From: Litoditis marina
Lineage: Eukaryota; Nematoda; Chromadorea; Rhabditida; Rhabditidae
NCBI GenBank assembly: GCA_964036275.1
Contig: OZ038433.1
Coordinates: 25,093,485-25,157,484, forward strand
Length of the DNA stretch: 64,000 nucleotides
Direction of reading: 5' to 3'
Positions within the stretch are counted from its first letter, which is position 1. The number at the start of each line of letters is the position of its first letter. Made by a program: the position numbers and the translations under genes. Positions 1-12,007 of the stretch are shown one piece after another. The notes below the pieces were generated by a model. That model was not told where the DNA came from. It saw only the letters and a program-made list of their open reading frames with translations, and did no database searches.

Positions 1-1000
1 ACAGATTTTTGAATTTCTCAAAAATAATTTTTTAAGACCGTTTTTTAAAAAAAAAGTAGATATCGGGTAAGTACGTAAATCAACTGTTTGTCAATAATAT
101 GGTTTACTTATATTTTTGCCAATATCAAGTAAGTATTCTCAATACAATTCTACAATGAAAACACCGATTTTTACAACTTGTGTTTTTCATTTTCTGATGA
201 CGTCATCAAACAGTTGGAAAATCGAAAAAATTGCATAACTCTAAGAAGCATTTAGCTATTATAACCAAACTTGGTAAGTAACTTTCTACTCTGGATCTCC
301 AACTTTTCATCGAAACACGAGACAGATTGCTTCACGGGAAAGTGGTTTTTCTGACCTTTGGCATTACCACCCTATAGATAATCGTGCTATGTCCCATAAC
401 GTGGGACCTCATGACATGATCACAAGATGCTCAATACGCTAAACGATGACAATGACTCCAAAGCGTTGCTTTGCGCTTTTTTAGTTCGAAATGTTTACAA
501 TTAGATTTTTAATGATCAAAAAACGATTTTCAAAACTCGCTTATTTCACACTTTTCACCTATTCAACGTGTACGGATCTTCTACATCGGCGTTTGAGACA
601 GAGTACTAAAATTTCCCTACTTGAATACAAATTCCCTTAAACTGCTACGTGTCGATGAATAAAGTTACTCTACCCCCGGGGAAATCTCGGTTTCTGGAAA
701 AAAAACTGTCTTTCCGGCGGAGAGCCCAACCATTATGACCAAAAATTGTGTCACCAAAATATAAGGTCGCCGTGTCCAAGGATTAGTCAAAATATTGATT
801 TATTGATTTTTTATGATCTCAAATATGGGAACAAAATTTCAGAGTTATTTTCACAGAATGATCTAATATTAAATCTAAGACTTTCTGTCGAGGCGTTTTT
901 GCCGGAAAAATTTCCGCAAACAGTTACATCAATTACAAAAAAGTGTATTTCTCAGTTTTGCTTTCTCTGTAGTAAGTAAATCCTCTTATTTCAATGGAGC
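1..1000. repeat. Diverged copy of the 3.3-8.4 kb repeat family
   Basis: The first 40 bases match sequences near 4628 and 7424 almost exactly. Further on, the stretches around 375-400, 765-820 and 890-960 resemble 3775-3800, 3890-3945 and 4010-4075, including the segment with GCCGGAAA and TTTCCG. It is an older, diverged member of the family and is cut by the window edge. The short open frame at 746-979 lies inside it and has no recognisable domain. No gene is seen before 1861. Confidence 0.7.
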
Positions 1001-1860
1001 CTGAACTGTATAACGCGAAATCCCGTTCCACGGCACGAGACTCCGTGCCACAGAACGGATTTGCTTACCCACTCCCTAAGCAAATCGAAAATAGTGAAGC
1101 CTTTTTCCGACTTTTTTTATTTTTCTTAAAGCTTACATGATTATGAGAACGAAACTATTATTTTTTTCTCGATTGTTACATTTCGTTTTGATCACTCTTA
1201 ACTAAGGTATGTGACATTCAAAACCAGTTTTAAAGACACTCATCATAATTTTTACAAACATTTAGTTGAGGTTAGCTATTAATTGTATGACTATATCTCT
1301 AACAGGAATGGCCAGTATGTAATTAGTGACTTTACGCACCCCTGGATACAATTATCACCTTACACTCAGAACAGAGAATCATTTAAATAAGTTACGATGT
1401 CTCTCATGTTTTGAGATTGATAAGCGAAACTATTCAAAACCTAAACCAAGTAAACAACCTGAGTACCATGCATATGATGACGTGACAGACAAACATGTTT
1501 ACTACATTCTATCCGTACAGAAGAGTCATTTTACTCTTCACAATTACCAAACAACGTGACCAGTTAGAATATTTTAACAAAGCTACAATAATTCTCATGT
1601 TTCGAGATCGAACTATCGATCTTAATCCAATTTTCCAATTAAGAAAACTTTAATCCGATTAAGAAAACAGTGAACTATCTTGATAATGCTTTTTTCATTC
1701 ATATCAAACAATTCTTCTTACTGCTGTGTAGGAAAACAACCGACAATAGACCAAGTTCTGGTAAACATGTTTATTTCGAAGCACAGTCTGACAAGTCTGA
1801 GCGCATTATTCCGTCCGTCTTCTACAATTTTCATTCTTTTCATTATTCGAGTGATTTACA

Positions 1861-3183
1861 ATGCCCAAGAGACCAAGCCGATCGAAATCATCTATACCAC
1901 CCAAGTTGGTCGTCGAAAAAGATGACGATTACGGTGGGTTAACTTATCTCACTGTTGGTATCATTTTTTAGTTTATAAACATTGTGTTCATGTGTCTTAC
2001 GTGATTTTTTTCACGTAAATGATATGAAATATTCATTTTTACATTTCAAAACTACCTGTAAAACAGGCAATTAGTTCTGTAATTCAAAATAAAATATTAA
2101 TCTTACATAGTTTTGAATAGAATGTTTTTCACATTTCAAATGATACGTTAAGATTTTATAGTTCCTCCTGAAGTAATGAAGAAAATTGTCGCTCGTGAAA
2201 AAGCCAGAGAAAGACGTTCTAAAACAGTTGATCATACCAATGCTGAGCGCCAGAAACGATGGAGAACTGCAAATCCCGGTAGTTTTATTATTCAGTTTTC
2301 GGTGAAATAGAAGTGTAGAAAAATTAATGTGCAATTGAACGCCAACTTTTAGATAGTTAAATACAAATTGTAGAAATAATCATTATCTACTTCTGCAATT
2401 ATGTTTTGAACTTATCAGGTATATTTTCCATAGTGATCATTCTATAAACTTCTGTCATTACTTGAAAACAGTATTCTTGTATATTGTGCAGTATTTTTAG
2501 AAACATTCAAATGGGTCGACAGATGGAACACCTACGAAAAGAGACACAAGTGGCATGGAGGTGGTCTGGGCTATCATCATTTGTCTGATAAGAAGAAACA
2601 AGAAGAAAGTATGTTTTATATGAATTTAAAAAAGACTTTCTATTCATATTATTCTTATTCATTTCAATAATCAATTCTTGCAAATGTTGTGTTCATTCTA
2701 AAACTAAGATGTCAAAATTAATTAAGTTTTTCAAATACCTGGCTCAGTAAGTTCACACCTTCACCTTATAACTATCATAGTTCAATGAATATTTTATTCT
2801 TCTCATTATAAGAAGAAAATTAGTGATAGTATTCTTATTATCAAAAAAACATCAGTGAATAACCAATGTTGACTTACATCAATCCATTCTGTTTTTCAGA
2901 GGAATGGTTTTATTGGAGAAAGGACCAATGGCATGACAAAGACATGAAGAAAATGGCTGAAGAAAGAAAGGCAGAAAAAGAAAGAAGAGGTCCAAAGAAA
3001 AGAGCACCACCTCCCCCGAAACATCTGGCCCATATGAGTTATAGAAATATTTATTTCTATTTACCTTATAATATCGATCATGAAATTGCCTGGATCGAAA
3101 GACAAATTAAGGGGCATCGTCCTCATACTGCTGATTATAAAGAAATGCTAGCATACTTACAGTGGTATCAAAGCAAATGTTGA
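1861..3183 (+). CDS. Trp/Lys-rich charged protein, function unknown
   Basis: Four exons join in frame: 1861-1933, 2162-2278, 2501-2608 and 2900-3183. They total 582 bp, a 193-residue protein ending in TGA. All introns run GT to AG with T-rich acceptors. The protein has no signal peptide or membrane segment. It opens with a basic stretch (MPKRPSRSK), is rich in Lys, Arg and Glu, and carries many Trp in WxxxW or WFYWR-like contexts in the middle, a Pro run (APPPPK) and a Tyr-rich C-terminus (FYLPYN, YLQWYQ). I do not recognise the family. The start is the first ATG in frame and fits a short first exon, but an upstream exon cannot be excluded. The gene stands alone between repeat blocks, with an AATAAA 20 bases after the stop. 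Four exons meeting in phase over 194 codons support a real gene. Confidence 0.75.
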
Positions 3184-3202
3184 ATTGTGAGTTTGCAGTG
3201 CT

Positions 3203-3208
3203 AATAAA
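3203..3208 (+). terminator. AATAAA polyadenylation signal
   Basis: AATAAA lies 20 bases after the stop of the gene at 1861-3183, the usual nematode 3' UTR spacing. Confidence 0.6.
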
Positions 3209-3284
3209 GTTATTGTACTATGAGTTGTGTTCAAACTCAAAGTAAATTATTCAAATTTGTTACGATTACCACGCCACATAGGAT

Positions 3285-6200
3285 TCTGAGAGAAAAATGA
3301 ACCAAGTTACAGTAGTTTTAAGTTTCAAGATCAAACCATCAATTGATGACGTCACATACCAAGCATTTCACTAGCAAAAAAGTCAAGTTCTTTCGAATAG
3401 TTTTTCTCAGGCTCCTAACTACGGCAACACGTAATGTATACTCAAACGTGAAGACTGTATGAATTTCAAGCAACGACGAGTAATATTCAGAATGTCAGAA
3501 GTCGTCAGAAATGAACTTCGTTAAAACTTTCTGAAACTCTCAGAACAAGTAGGAAAGAGTCCAAAAATGTTACGATTACATTGTTTCACGAAGTGACGAT
3601 CACGTCAGATGAAATTCTGAAGGCCAGAAGACGTCAAGTCGTCAAAATACTCAAAGCTGTTTGAGACGTTCCAAAAAAAGGTAAGAAACGTGACAACAAC
3701 TGTCAGTAAAGTTGCAAAACATAGCTAACATGCACGCTAGACGGGCACGCGGCGTGAGCCGCGTGACCGGCTAGTCACCACCCTATCAAAAATCGTGCTA
3801 AATGACGTAACGGGACGGGACGGGACGGCACCCGGACCTGAACGATAACGACTAACCAGTATGACCATCAATTATGTCACTAAAATCTAAGGTCGTGGTG
3901 TCTAAGGAAAATCAATGCTATCGATTTATTGATTTTTTAAGGCCTTAAGTTGGAGAGCGAAATTTCGGAGATATTGCACATGGAAGCCTGTATTCTGAAG
4001 TTGATTGTTTCTGTCGAGCGCTTTTTGCCGGAAACGTTTCCGGAAACAGTTACATGAATTAGAAAAAAGTACAATTTTTTGCTACTTTCATTCCTCATAC
4101 CGCCCATGTTGATGATATGACCTCAAATTTTCTGGCTGGTTGAACTCTCCAGAAGTCCCTTCTATTGGCTCAATATTGTGGATAATTTCGCAATTTCCTC
4201 CGTATTTGAGAAATTTCCGGAACTTTTTGAGATTTCCGAACTATTTTAAAATGGTCCTCATCTATTCATATTGTGACACAAGATGTGTCATGACCTACTA
4301 AGTATACATTCGCAATATGAGAGATCAAAGATCAAGTATCGATTTTTGGTGATCTCCGTTATGAAACATAGTACCTCATAAATGAGGCTACAAAAGAAGG
4401 TTCCTGTGAACTATTTGTCTTCTAACTTATGTAGTGTATAGAGTTGATTGTTAGGTACTTAACTTTATAAGCAATAAACATTCTACCATATGACGAGTGT
4501 TCTGTAAGCGTCGATAAAAATCAACAAAAAATTTCATTCATTTTGGTGGGGCACATGTTCAAAATGTGATTGAATCTCTGAGATTCGTGTATAGGATGCG
4601 CATAACGGAATAAAACAATTTGTGTGTGACAGATTTTTGAATTTCTCAAAAATAATTTTTTAAGACGTTTTTTTAGAAAAAAGTGAAACAGCCAAACTCA
4701 TGCAGTATGACCCAAATTTTGTCCATAGACGAAGGTTGATAGACCGGCAAATATTGTGAAAAATTAAGCAAAACAATTCAGCCGTTCTCGAGTTATTCAA
4801 GTTTCAAAAGTCAAACCCGTACTACATACGGCGCAAATAGGCTCACTTTTAAGCTACCTCGGACTCAACATTTTCCCACGCCTCTCCTGACCGTCTAAAT
4901 GATCGGATCGACTTGAAACTTGTAGGACAGGACCAGTATTGGATAAAGATTGTACTGCCGAAGCATCAAGGTCAAAGTTCGAGTATTGATTTTTTTAGCG
5001 CATCAAATATGATTTTGGCCGAAAATTGCTATGAAAATAGATGTAACTTCAAATTTAATGTCATTGTATTCCATCACTCATGAGCAACTCAGAAAATTAA
5101 ACACGGGGTACATCGGATGAAAATGAACCAAGTTATAGTAGTTTCAATTTTCAAGATCAAACCATCAATTGATGACGTCACATACCAAGCATTTCACTAG
5201 CAAAAAAGTCAAGTTCTTTTAATAAGTATCTCTTGGGCTTCCAACTATCGCAACACGTAATGTATAATCATATGTGAAGACTATATGAATTCTAAGCAAC
5301 GACGAGTAATATTCAGAATGTCAGAAGACGTCAAACATGAACTTCGTTCAAACTTTCTGAAACTCTCAAAACGAGTAGAAAAGAGTCCAAAAATATCACT
5401 TATACATTGTTTCACGTAGTGACGATCACGTCAGATAAGATTCTGAAGGCCAGATGACGTCAAGTCGTCAAACTGTTCGAAGCTGTTTGAAACGTTCAAA
5501 AAAAAGTAAGAAACGTGACAACCACTGTGAATAAAGTTGCAAAACATAGCTAACATGCACGCTAGCCGGTCACGCGGCTCTCACCACCCTATCAAAAATC
5601 GTGCTAAATGACGTAACGGGACGGGACGGGACGGCACCCGGACCTGAACGATAACGACTAACCAGTATGACCATCAATTATGTCACTAAAATCTAAGGTC
5701 GTGGTGTCTAAGGAAAATCAATGCTATCGATTTATTGATTTTTTAAGGCCTTAAGTTGGAGAGCGAAATTTCGGAGATATTGCACATGGAAGCCTGTATT
5801 CTGAAGTTGATTGTTTCTGTCGAGCGCTTTTTGCCGGAAACGTTTCCGGAAACAGTTACATGAATTAGAAAAAAGTACAATTTTTTGCTACTTTCATTCC
5901 TCATACCGCCCATGTTGATGATATGACCTCAAATTTTCTGGCTGGTTGAACTCTCCAGAAGTCCCTTCTATTGGCTCAATATTGTGGATAATTTCGCAAT
6001 TTCCTCCGTATTTGAGAAATTTCCGGAACTTTTTGAGATTTCCGAACTATTTTAAAATGGTCCTCATCTATTCATATTGTGACACAAGATGTGTCATGAC
6101 CTACTAAGTATACATTCGCAATATGAGAGATCAAAGATCAAGTATCGATTTTTGGTGATCTCCGTTATGAAACATAGTACCTCATAAATGAGGCTACAAA

Positions 6201-8396
6201 AGAAGGTTCCTGTGAACTATTTGTCTTCTAACTTATGTAGTGTATAGAGTTGATTGTTAGGTACTTAACTTTATAAGCAATAAACATTCTACCATATGAC
6301 GAGTGTTCTGTAAGCGTCGATAAAAATCAACAAAAAATTTCATTCATTTTGGTATGAATTAGAAAAAAGTACAATTTTTTGCTACTTTCATTCCTCATAC
6401 CGCCCATGTTGATGATATGACCTCAAATTTTCTGGCTGGTTGAACTCTCCAGAAGTCCCTTCTATTGGCTCAATATTGTGGATAATTTCGCAATTTCCTC
6501 CGTATTTGAGAAATTTCCGGAACTTTTTGAGATTTCCGAACTATTTTAAAATGGTCCTCATCTATTCATATTGTGACACAAGATGTGTCATGACCTACTA
6601 AGTATACATTCGCAATATGAGAGATCAAAGATCAAGTATCGATTTTTGGTGATCTCCGTTATGAAACATAGTACCTCATAAATGAGGCTACAAAAGAAGG
6701 TTCCTGTGAACTATTTGTCTTCTAACTTATGTAGTGTATAGAGTTGATTGTTAGGTACTTAACTTTATAAGCAATAAACATTCTACCATATGACGAGTGT
6801 TCTGTAAGCGTCGATAAAAATCAACAAAAAATTTCATTCATTTTGGTATGAATTAGAAAAAAGTACAATTTTTTGCTACTTTCATTCCTCATACCGCCCA
6901 TGTTGATGATATGACCTCAAATTTTCTGGCTGGTTGAACTCTCCAGAAGTCCCTTCTATTGGCTCAATATTGTGGATAATTTCGCAATTTCCTCCGTATT
7001 TGAGAAATTTCCGGAACTTTTTGAGATTTCCGAACTATTTTAAAATGGTCCTCATCTATTCATATTGTGACACAAGATGTGTCATGACCTACTAAGTATA
7101 CATTCGCAATATGAGAGATCAAAGATCAAGTATCGATTTTTGGTGATCTCCGTTATGAAACATAGTACCTCATAAATGAGGCTACAAAAGAAGGTTCCTG
7201 TGAACTATTTGTCTTCTAACTTATGTAGTGTATAGAGTTGATTGTTAGGTACTTAACTTTATAAGCAATAAACATTCTACCATATGACGAGTGTTCTGTA
7301 AGCGTCGATAAAAATCAACAAAAAATTTCATTCATTTTGGTGGGGCACATGTTCAAAATGTGATTGAATCTCTGAGATTCGTGTATAGGATGCGCATAAC
7401 GGAATAAAATAATTTGTGTGTGACAGATTTTTGAATTTCTCAAAAATAATTTTTTAAGACGTTTTTTTTAGAAAAAAGTGAAACAGCCAAACTCATGCAG
7501 TATGACCCAAATTTTGTCCATAGACGAAGGTTGATAGACCGGCAAATATTGTGAAAAATTAAGCAAAACAATTCAGCCGTTCTCGAGTTATTCAAGTTTC
7601 AAAAGTCAAACCCGTACTACATACGGCGCAAATAGGCTCACTTTGAAGCTACCTCGGACTCAACATTTTCCCACGCCTCTCCTGACCGTCTAAATGATCG
7701 GATCGACTTGAAACTTGTAGGACAGGACCAGTATTGGATAAAGATTGTACTGCCGAAGCATCAAGGTCAAAGTTCGAGTATTGATTTTTTTAGCGCATCA
7801 AATATGATTTTGGCCGAAAATTGCTATGAAAATAGATGTAACTTCAAATTTAATGTCATTGTATTCCATCACTCATGAGCAACTCAGAAAATTAAACACG
7901 GGGTACATCGGATGAAAATGAACCAAGTTATAGTAGTTTCAATTTTCAAGATCAAACCATCAATTGATGACGTCACATACCAAGCATTTCACTAGCAAAA
8001 AAGTCAAGTTCTTTTAATAAGTATCTCTTGGGCTTCCAACTATCGCAACACGTAATGTATAATCATATGTGAAGACTATATGAATTCTAAGCAACGACGA
8101 GTAATATTCAGAATGTCAGAAGACGTCAAACATGAACTTCGTTCAAACTTTCTGAAACTCTCAAAACGAGTAGAAAAGAGTCCAAAAATATCACTTATAC
8201 ATTGTTTCACGTAGTGACGATCACGTCAGATAAGATTCTGAAGGCCAGATGACGTCAAGTCGTCAAACTGTTCGAAGCTGTTTGAAACGTTCAAAAAAAA
8301 GTAAGAAACGTGACAACCACTGTGAATAAAGTTGCAAAACATAGCTAACATGCACGCTAGACGGGCACGCGGCGTGAGCCGCGTGACCGGCTAGTC
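3285..8396. repeat. Nested tandem duplication, units of about 1.8 and 2.8 kb
   Basis: Three segment types alternate: A (3285-3770, 5111-5578, 7906-8396), B (3771-4547, 5579-6353) and C (4548-5110, 7342-7905). The order is A B C A B b b C A, where b is an extra copy of the last 494 bases of B. The B copies are about 1806 bp apart and the C-A copies about 2795 bp apart. They look almost identical by eye except the first A, which is more diverged. TGACGTCA and runs of GGGAC pentamers occur inside. No gene of any length is open in it. It is either a satellite-like array or a recent segmental amplification. Confidence 0.9.
5860..7341. repeat. Three perfect-looking 494-bp tandem units
   Basis: The 494-bp unit begins at 5860, 6354 and 6848, each time with ATGAATTAGAAAAAAGTAC. 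No difference between the three was noticed. A single further copy lies at 4054-4547. This is the newest layer of the array. Confidence 0.93.
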
Positions 8397-8539
8397 TGAC
8401 CATTGTCATTAGTGATCCGGATAAAATGAGAGAGAGAACGCATCCAAATTGACCAGATTATCGAAAACTGGTCAACAAGATTCGAGTTGACCTGTATTTG
8501 GGTAATATTGCAAGTTTTCAAAACTTTTTAATTGGACGG

Positions 8540-9250
8540 GGCTTATATCGTAGTGGAAAAACTACTGAACCAATTTGGCTGAAATTTGGAACATCTATTC
8601 TATGGCAAAAGTTAGCTCGTCGCGCCAAGTAAGAAATGTATATCTAATCTTTGGCGCCGGGCGCGGGCGCCAATAGGCGCCAAAAACCACTATTGGAAAA
8701 ACTACCGAGCCAACTTAGCTGAAATTTGAAACATGAGTTCTAACGCAAAATTCAGCCCGTCGCGCCAAATATGAGATGTATAGCTCCTCATTGGCGCCAA
8801 GTGCGGCGGCCAATAGGCGCCAAAAACGACTATTGGAAAAACTACGGAACCGATTTAGCTGACATTTGGAACATCTATCTATGGCAAAAGTTAGCTTGTT
8901 GCGCCAAGTATGAAATGTATATCTAATCTCTGGCGCCGGGCGCGGGCGCCAATAGACGCCAAAAACCACTATTGGAAAAACTACCGAGCCAATTTAGCTG
9001 AAATTTGACACATGAGTTCTAATGCAAAATTTAGCCCTTCGCGCCAAATATGAGATGTATAGCTCCTTATTGGCGCCAAGTGCGGCGGCCAATAGGCGCC
9101 AAAAACCACTATTGGAAAAACTACCCAACCGATTTAGCTGAAATTTGACACATGAGTTATAATGCAAAAGTTAGCCCGTTGCGCCAAATATGAGATGAAT
9201 ACATCATCATTGGCGCCCGGCGCTGGCGCCAATAGGCGCCAAAAACGGCA
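8540..9250. repeat. 140-bp tandem array with GGCGCC palindromes
   Basis: About five units repeat every 139-140 bp; the CAATAGGCGCC core recurs near 8671, 8811, 8950, 9090 and 9230. Units alternate between two types, GGGCGCGGGCGCC and AAGTGCGGCGGCC, so the true period is a 280-bp dimer. Each unit also carries a TTGGAAAAACTAC stretch. Each unit is very GC-rich locally against an AT-rich genome. Confidence 0.9.
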
Positions 9251-9950
9251 AAACACTTATTTATCGTCCACTAAAATGTTGAACACTAATCGAAATTGAA
9301 TTATTCGGTGGAAAGTGTGAGAGTCTTTTTCCAAAACTGAAATTTTTCTTCTGGCGCTCGAACCAGGCGCCAGATGGCGCCAAAAACCAAACTCACGACA
9401 GCGTCAATGGAATCGTCTGAAATTTGGTACACTAAATAACTATCACATGGCAAGTAAGATGCTCAATCTAAAAATCAAAAAAAGTTTTGTTGGCACTGTG
9501 CGCTGGCGCCAATTGCCGCCAAAGTTGGAAAAATATCAGTTATCGTCAATCAAACTGTTTCAAGTTAACAGATAATGAATATTCCAATGTGAAATATAGA
9601 TCCACAAATTCAAAATCGAATTTTGTCTTCTGGCTCGGAACAGACGCCAAATGGCGCAAAAACAAAAACACACGAAACTGACAATTGAATAGTTTGAATA
9701 TTGCTCCAATCAGTAATTGACACATGTAGTGTGTACTGGTAGCTCGAAAACCTAGAGAATTTCGTATTTCTCGCGCCAGACGCGTGTGCCGATTGGCGCA
9801 GGAATGAAAAAAAAAAGGTTCAACATGAAGGTTTTTGATGTTGTATTGGAAATAATGGCTATATTGTAAGTGAGTTGGTGTCTCTAATTGTAGAGTTGTC
9901 AATGGCGCCGATCCCGTTCGCTTATCGCCGCTAAAAGCGGTGTACATGTC
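9251..9950. repeat. Diverged continuation of the GGCGCC array
   Basis: GGCGCC-like cores flanked by CAAAAACCAAA continue at about 9355, 9505, 9645 and 9900 with poor conservation between them. The open frames here (for example the minus-strand one at 9546-9947) are low-complexity by-products and show no domain. Confidence 0.55.
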
Positions 9951-12007
9951 AGTCGGAACGTTTAGCGTTTTTGTTCAGTTGTTGATAGTCACAGAGCCAG
10001 TAACTCGCGTTATATTACAACACCAGCAATTTTATGGTCTGCATTTGGCTTAGTGCACACACAAAACTGAGATTTCCATAATAATATCACAAGATCCACT
10101 CTGTGAATAGGCAACATATAAGACGCAGCCAAATAAAAACATTTTGAAAACCGCTTATTTCAGAAACTTCCTTACGAAGTGAGGAAATGGTTCCATAATT
10201 TTTCCTAATCCAGTGAATCAAGCCTCTACTGAGTAACATTTCACTGTATGGGCTCCCCCAGCATTTTATACCCGATTCGCACTTTGAATCTTGACAAAGT
10301 GTCCAGCCTGTGTTCCCCTCCGTGCAAGCGTACTTTGTACACGAATAAAGTGTGACTGTTGGTTCTAACGTTTACCAAAATATTGCAAGTGGGTCTCTTT
10401 TACTAAAAATTGTATTTAAATCAGTTAGAGAGGAGCTATGTTGACTAATGAAGTTATTATCTAGTTAATGTACATATTTTCAAACTATTCCACATCAAAA
10501 CAGCACTGATTATGAGAATTTTGAATTTCCTGCACTAAATTAGACAATTTCACATTAAAATACATTGGATTAAATAGTGTTTTTATCTATTTGAGTTCAA
10601 ATCCGCTTATTTTCATTTCAAAAGTGCTAAATTACTGTTTCAATTAATGCACGCGCACGTAAGAAGGAGGCAGGCGCGGGCGAGGCAGGGCACCGCGCGC
10701 CTCTGCCATCGATCGATAATCGAATCTTTTCGAAACTGTCTGGCGCCCCGCCTTTCATTTAGCCGCCGCTACTCGCCCCAAATGACGGCTGTCCCCTACC
10801 CACTGAATGCGCTAGTCACAAAAGATAATTCCTAACGAGACTGACGTTACAACAGAATGAGGCTTCGAGAGAATCGAAGTTCATTAGGAACGTGTTTTTA
10901 CGGCAAGTATTTTAATCGCGCGTTACTTTACACATAGAACAAAGAAAGAGCCGCCGGCTAAAGCCGGCTTCTTCTACCCTGTTCTGCTTCCAGACTGACA
11001 AACTTTCATTTAAAATAGAGCGCGGGAGTTCTCCTTCACATAGAGCGCGAAGGTTCTTCACATAGCGCGTACTCTGAGAATTAACTGACTCGGCTCCCGC
11101 CGACTGAGACAAAATCGAGACGGCAACGACAATGTCGCTCCCGTGACAAGTTTTACTCATGAAAATAGCGTAGGTTTTGAGGAGACGCAGACTGATAAAC
11201 AACCGTTAAAACTGAGACAGCAACGACATTGTCGCGGCCGTCTCACGTTTTACTCATAGTACTTCCTAACATTGAGCCCAATAGGTCTTCCTGACATAGA
11301 GGGCTCCTCAGGAATACAGAGAAAAATTACACACAACTTTCATCATCAAGGACCATCCGTAGAGGGGTGCATGGGCATGGGTGAGCTTTGTTTCCAGCTC
11401 ATAACGCCAGAACGATATAGTTCGTACTATTCCCATTGAGAACCAATGTGCCAAGATTTTAGGATGGCTATTTCTGAGAGCAGACAAAAATTCAAACAGA
11501 CAGGCATAAGAAGTATTCTGAAAAATCTTATCATTTACGTGTTCTTATGGAGCGGAACAACCGCTAACAGATATTTCCAGTTGTTTGAATAATTTCCAAG
11601 TGGTGCAAAATAGCCTCGCCAATTCATTGGCACGCTGCCAAGACTCAGTAGGAATATCCTGAACTATACCGCAGCGAGCTGGGATCGAACCCAAAGATCG
11701 TATGCATAAAACATTGCGGGCCGGGTTGGGATGTTGTCTCGAGCAGTTCGGTGAATGTTCTCATTTGGCTAAAAACTCTCTAGGGTCTATCGAAAAATTG
11801 TCTTTTAGATCACAGTTATTAAGTTTTATGTGTCTAAGACATGTGGGTTCAAATTTATCTCTTCCGAAAATCGTTTATTACTTCTTCGAATCGCACGATT
11901 CTATATATATTCTCATTCTGGAACAGGTATGAATATTCATTCAGAACACAACGAAAAGTTATATTGTTGCTGGTAATAACGTCAGGAACATAAGTTAATA
12001 AGACGAA
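9951..12007. other. Intergenic stretch, no gene seen
   Basis: It holds a short GC-rich patch at 10640-10760, a GCCGGCTAAAGCCGGC hairpin near 10953, and the inverted-repeat element at 11429-11655. A GGGATCGAACCC at about 11681 on the minus strand looks like a tRNA B box without a convincing A box. No open frame has protein-like composition with splice sites. Confidence 0.6.
11429..11655. mobile_element. Small inverted-repeat element (MITE), copy 1
   Basis: The left end ATTCCCATTGAG is mirrored by CTCAGTAGGAAT on the right. Both ends continue into GTGCCAA blocks. The same ends occur at 63031-63233. About 227 bp, non-coding. Confidence 0.7.
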
